64,000 bases of DNA from Azoarcus indigens (GTDB lineage Bacteria > Pseudomonadota > Gammaproteobacteria > Burkholderiales > Rhodocyclaceae): positions 124,001 to 188,000 of the forward strand of contig NZ_SNVV01000005.1 in the NCBI RefSeq assembly GCF_004361735.1. The letters are read 5' to 3'. Numbering within the stretch: position 1 is the first letter of the stretch; each line of letters opens with the position of its first letter. The translations under genes and the position numbers were made by a program. This document shows, one piece after another, positions 63,058 to 64,000 of the stretch. Below the pieces are notes generated by a model. That model made no database searches. It was not told where the DNA came from and saw only the letters and a list, made by a program, of their open reading frames with translations.

Positions 63058-63680
63058 CTTCCCAGACTTCCCACGCCCTGCGCGTTGGCATCGGCGGCCC
63101 GGTCGGCTCCGGCAAGACCGCGCTTACCCTGGCGCTGTGCCGCGCGCTGCGCGAGCGCTACAACATCGCGGTGGTGACCAACGACATCTACACCGCCGAG
63201 GACGCCCAGTTCCTGGTGCGCAACGAAGCGCTGGCGCCGGAGCGCATCATCGGCGTGGAAACCGGCGGCTGCCCGCACACCGCCATCCGCGAGGACGCCT
63301 CCATCAACCTGGAGGCGGTGGATCGCCTCAACCAGCGCTTTCCGGGGCTGGAGATCATCTTCGTCGAATCCGGCGGCGACAACCTGGCGGCCACCTTCTC
63401 GCCGGAGCTGTCCGACCTCACGCTGTACGTGATCGACGTTTCCGCTGGCGACAAGATTCCGCGCAAGGGCGGCCCCGGCATCACCAAGAGCGACCTGCTG
63501 GTGATCAACAAGATCGACCTCGCGCCCTTGGTCGGTGCCTCGCTGGAGGTGATGGACCGCGACGCAAAGAAGATGCGCGGCGAGCGCCCCTTCGTCTTCT
63601 CCAACCTCAAGACCGGCCAGGGCCTGGACGAGATCATCGGCTTCATCGAGCGCCAGGGCCTGCTGCGCCCCGCCGCCTGA
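63054..63680 (+). CDS. ureG: Urease accessory GTPase UreG
   Basis: 208 residues. P-loop [10 protein letters not shown], metal-invariant [15 protein letters not shown] (CPH nickel/zinc site), [16 protein letters not shown], and NKID guanine site. It hydrolyses GTP to drive nickel insertion into urease. Confidence 0.97.
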   Translation: MTSQTSHALRVGIGGPVGSGKTALTLALCRALRERYNIAVVTNDIYTAEDAQFLVRNEALAPERIIGVETGGCPHTAIREDASINLEAVDRLNQRFPGLEIIFVESGGDNLAATFSPELSDLTLYVIDVSAGDKIPRKGGPGITKSDLLVINKIDLAPLVGASLEVMDRDAKKMRGERPFVFSNLKTGQGLDEIIGFIERQGLLRPAA

Positions 63681-63767
63681 GGTCGGGCCGGCGGCGCGCC
63701 GCCGTGGGCAAGCCCTGCCCGGTCGTTTAGTATCGCGGCGGTTCCGTCCCTTGCCAGAGGAGTAGGT

Positions 63768-64000
63768 ATGAAGTTGCCCGCCGCCGCGCTAAGCGCCGCA
63801 CTCGCCGCCTGTACGCTGTCCGCCGCGCCGGCGTTTGCCGATGAGGCGCTGGCCAAGGCGAAGAACTGCACCGGTTGCCATGTGCTGGACCAGAAGCGGG
63901 TGGGCCCGGCCTTCAAGGACATCGCCGCCCGCTATGCGAAGCAGCCCGGCGCGGTGGACAAGCTCATCGGCAAGGTGCTCAACGGCAGCGTGTGCGAGTG
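63768..64000 (+). CDS. Class I c-type cytochrome (5' part only)
   Basis: The gene runs off the window; 77 codons visible. Signal peptide (cleavage AFA/DEA), then one haem site CTGCH at about residue 34-38, VGPAFKDIAARYA and the start of the second half. This matches small monohaem cytochromes c551/c552 that carry electrons in the periplasm. The ATG follows GAGGAG. Confidence 0.88.
   Translation, partial: MKLPAAALSAALAACTLSAAPAFADEALAKAKNCTGCHVLDQKRVGPAFKDIAARYAKQPGAVDKLIGKVLNGSVCE

Overview
The window is high-GC bacterial chromosome. Gene content points to a denitrifying betaproteobacterium of the Rhodocyclales (Thauera/Azoarcus/Zoogloea-like). The pointers are a zapA-6S RNA locus, napEDABC, a urtABCDE urea transporter, ureDABCEFG, a Zur/ZnuABC zinc locus and a c-di-GMP controlled Lap adhesin system. 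This placement rests on gene content and order only. I see no rRNA, tRNA, CRISPR array, phage gene or transposase.

Layout. 0-1 kb: start of a secreted-protein gene (minus), a zapB-like coiled-coil gene, zapA, 6S RNA and two strong hairpins. 1-8 kb: a short secreted ORF, a LuxR-type regulator, a cupin enzyme, an EVE-domain protein, a TauE/SafE exporter overlapping a convergent MscS channel, a HepT-like protein and an orphan Fe-S/CCG half-oxidoreductase. 8-11 kb: an orphan polytopic membrane protein and a 7TMR-DISM diguanylate cyclase. 11-18 kb: zinc homeostasis, with znuABC preceded by a 66-residue His-rich membrane protein, zur, and a divergent DUF2796-ABC-DUF3299 operon; two copies of one palindrome (TGCAACA-N-TGTTGCA type) are probable Zur boxes. 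18-31 kb: a Lap locus with a PilZ protein, type I secretion ABC protein, HlyD-type adaptor, LuxR regulator, small LapA-like adhesin (964 aa), small accessory gene, LapD, LapG and a TolC-like channel.

31-36 kb: an NCS1 nucleobase permease fused to a hybrid histidine kinase, translationally coupled to a LuxR response regulator, then a TonB-like gene. 37-41 kb: napEDABC. 41-48 kb: urtABCDE and a LysR regulator. 48-54 kb: a deaminase-like protein, a diguanylate cyclase, a NitT/TauT-type ABC importer and a Tsx/OmpK-like outer-membrane channel. 55-58 kb: an LTA-synthase-like sulfatase and queF. 58-64 kb: a urease operon with an extra 111-residue gene between ureA and ureB, then the start of a c-type cytochrome.

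How it fits together. Three modules dominate: zinc starvation response, c-di-GMP controlled surface attachment (LapA held or released through LapD/LapG), and nitrogen acquisition (urea import, urease, nitrate respiration, possibly nucleobase sensing and uptake). The most unusual single gene is the transporter-kinase fusion at 31.4-34.8 kb. The most unusual small genes are the His-rich protein leading znuCBA, the extra gene inside the urease operon and the degenerate HepT-like protein.
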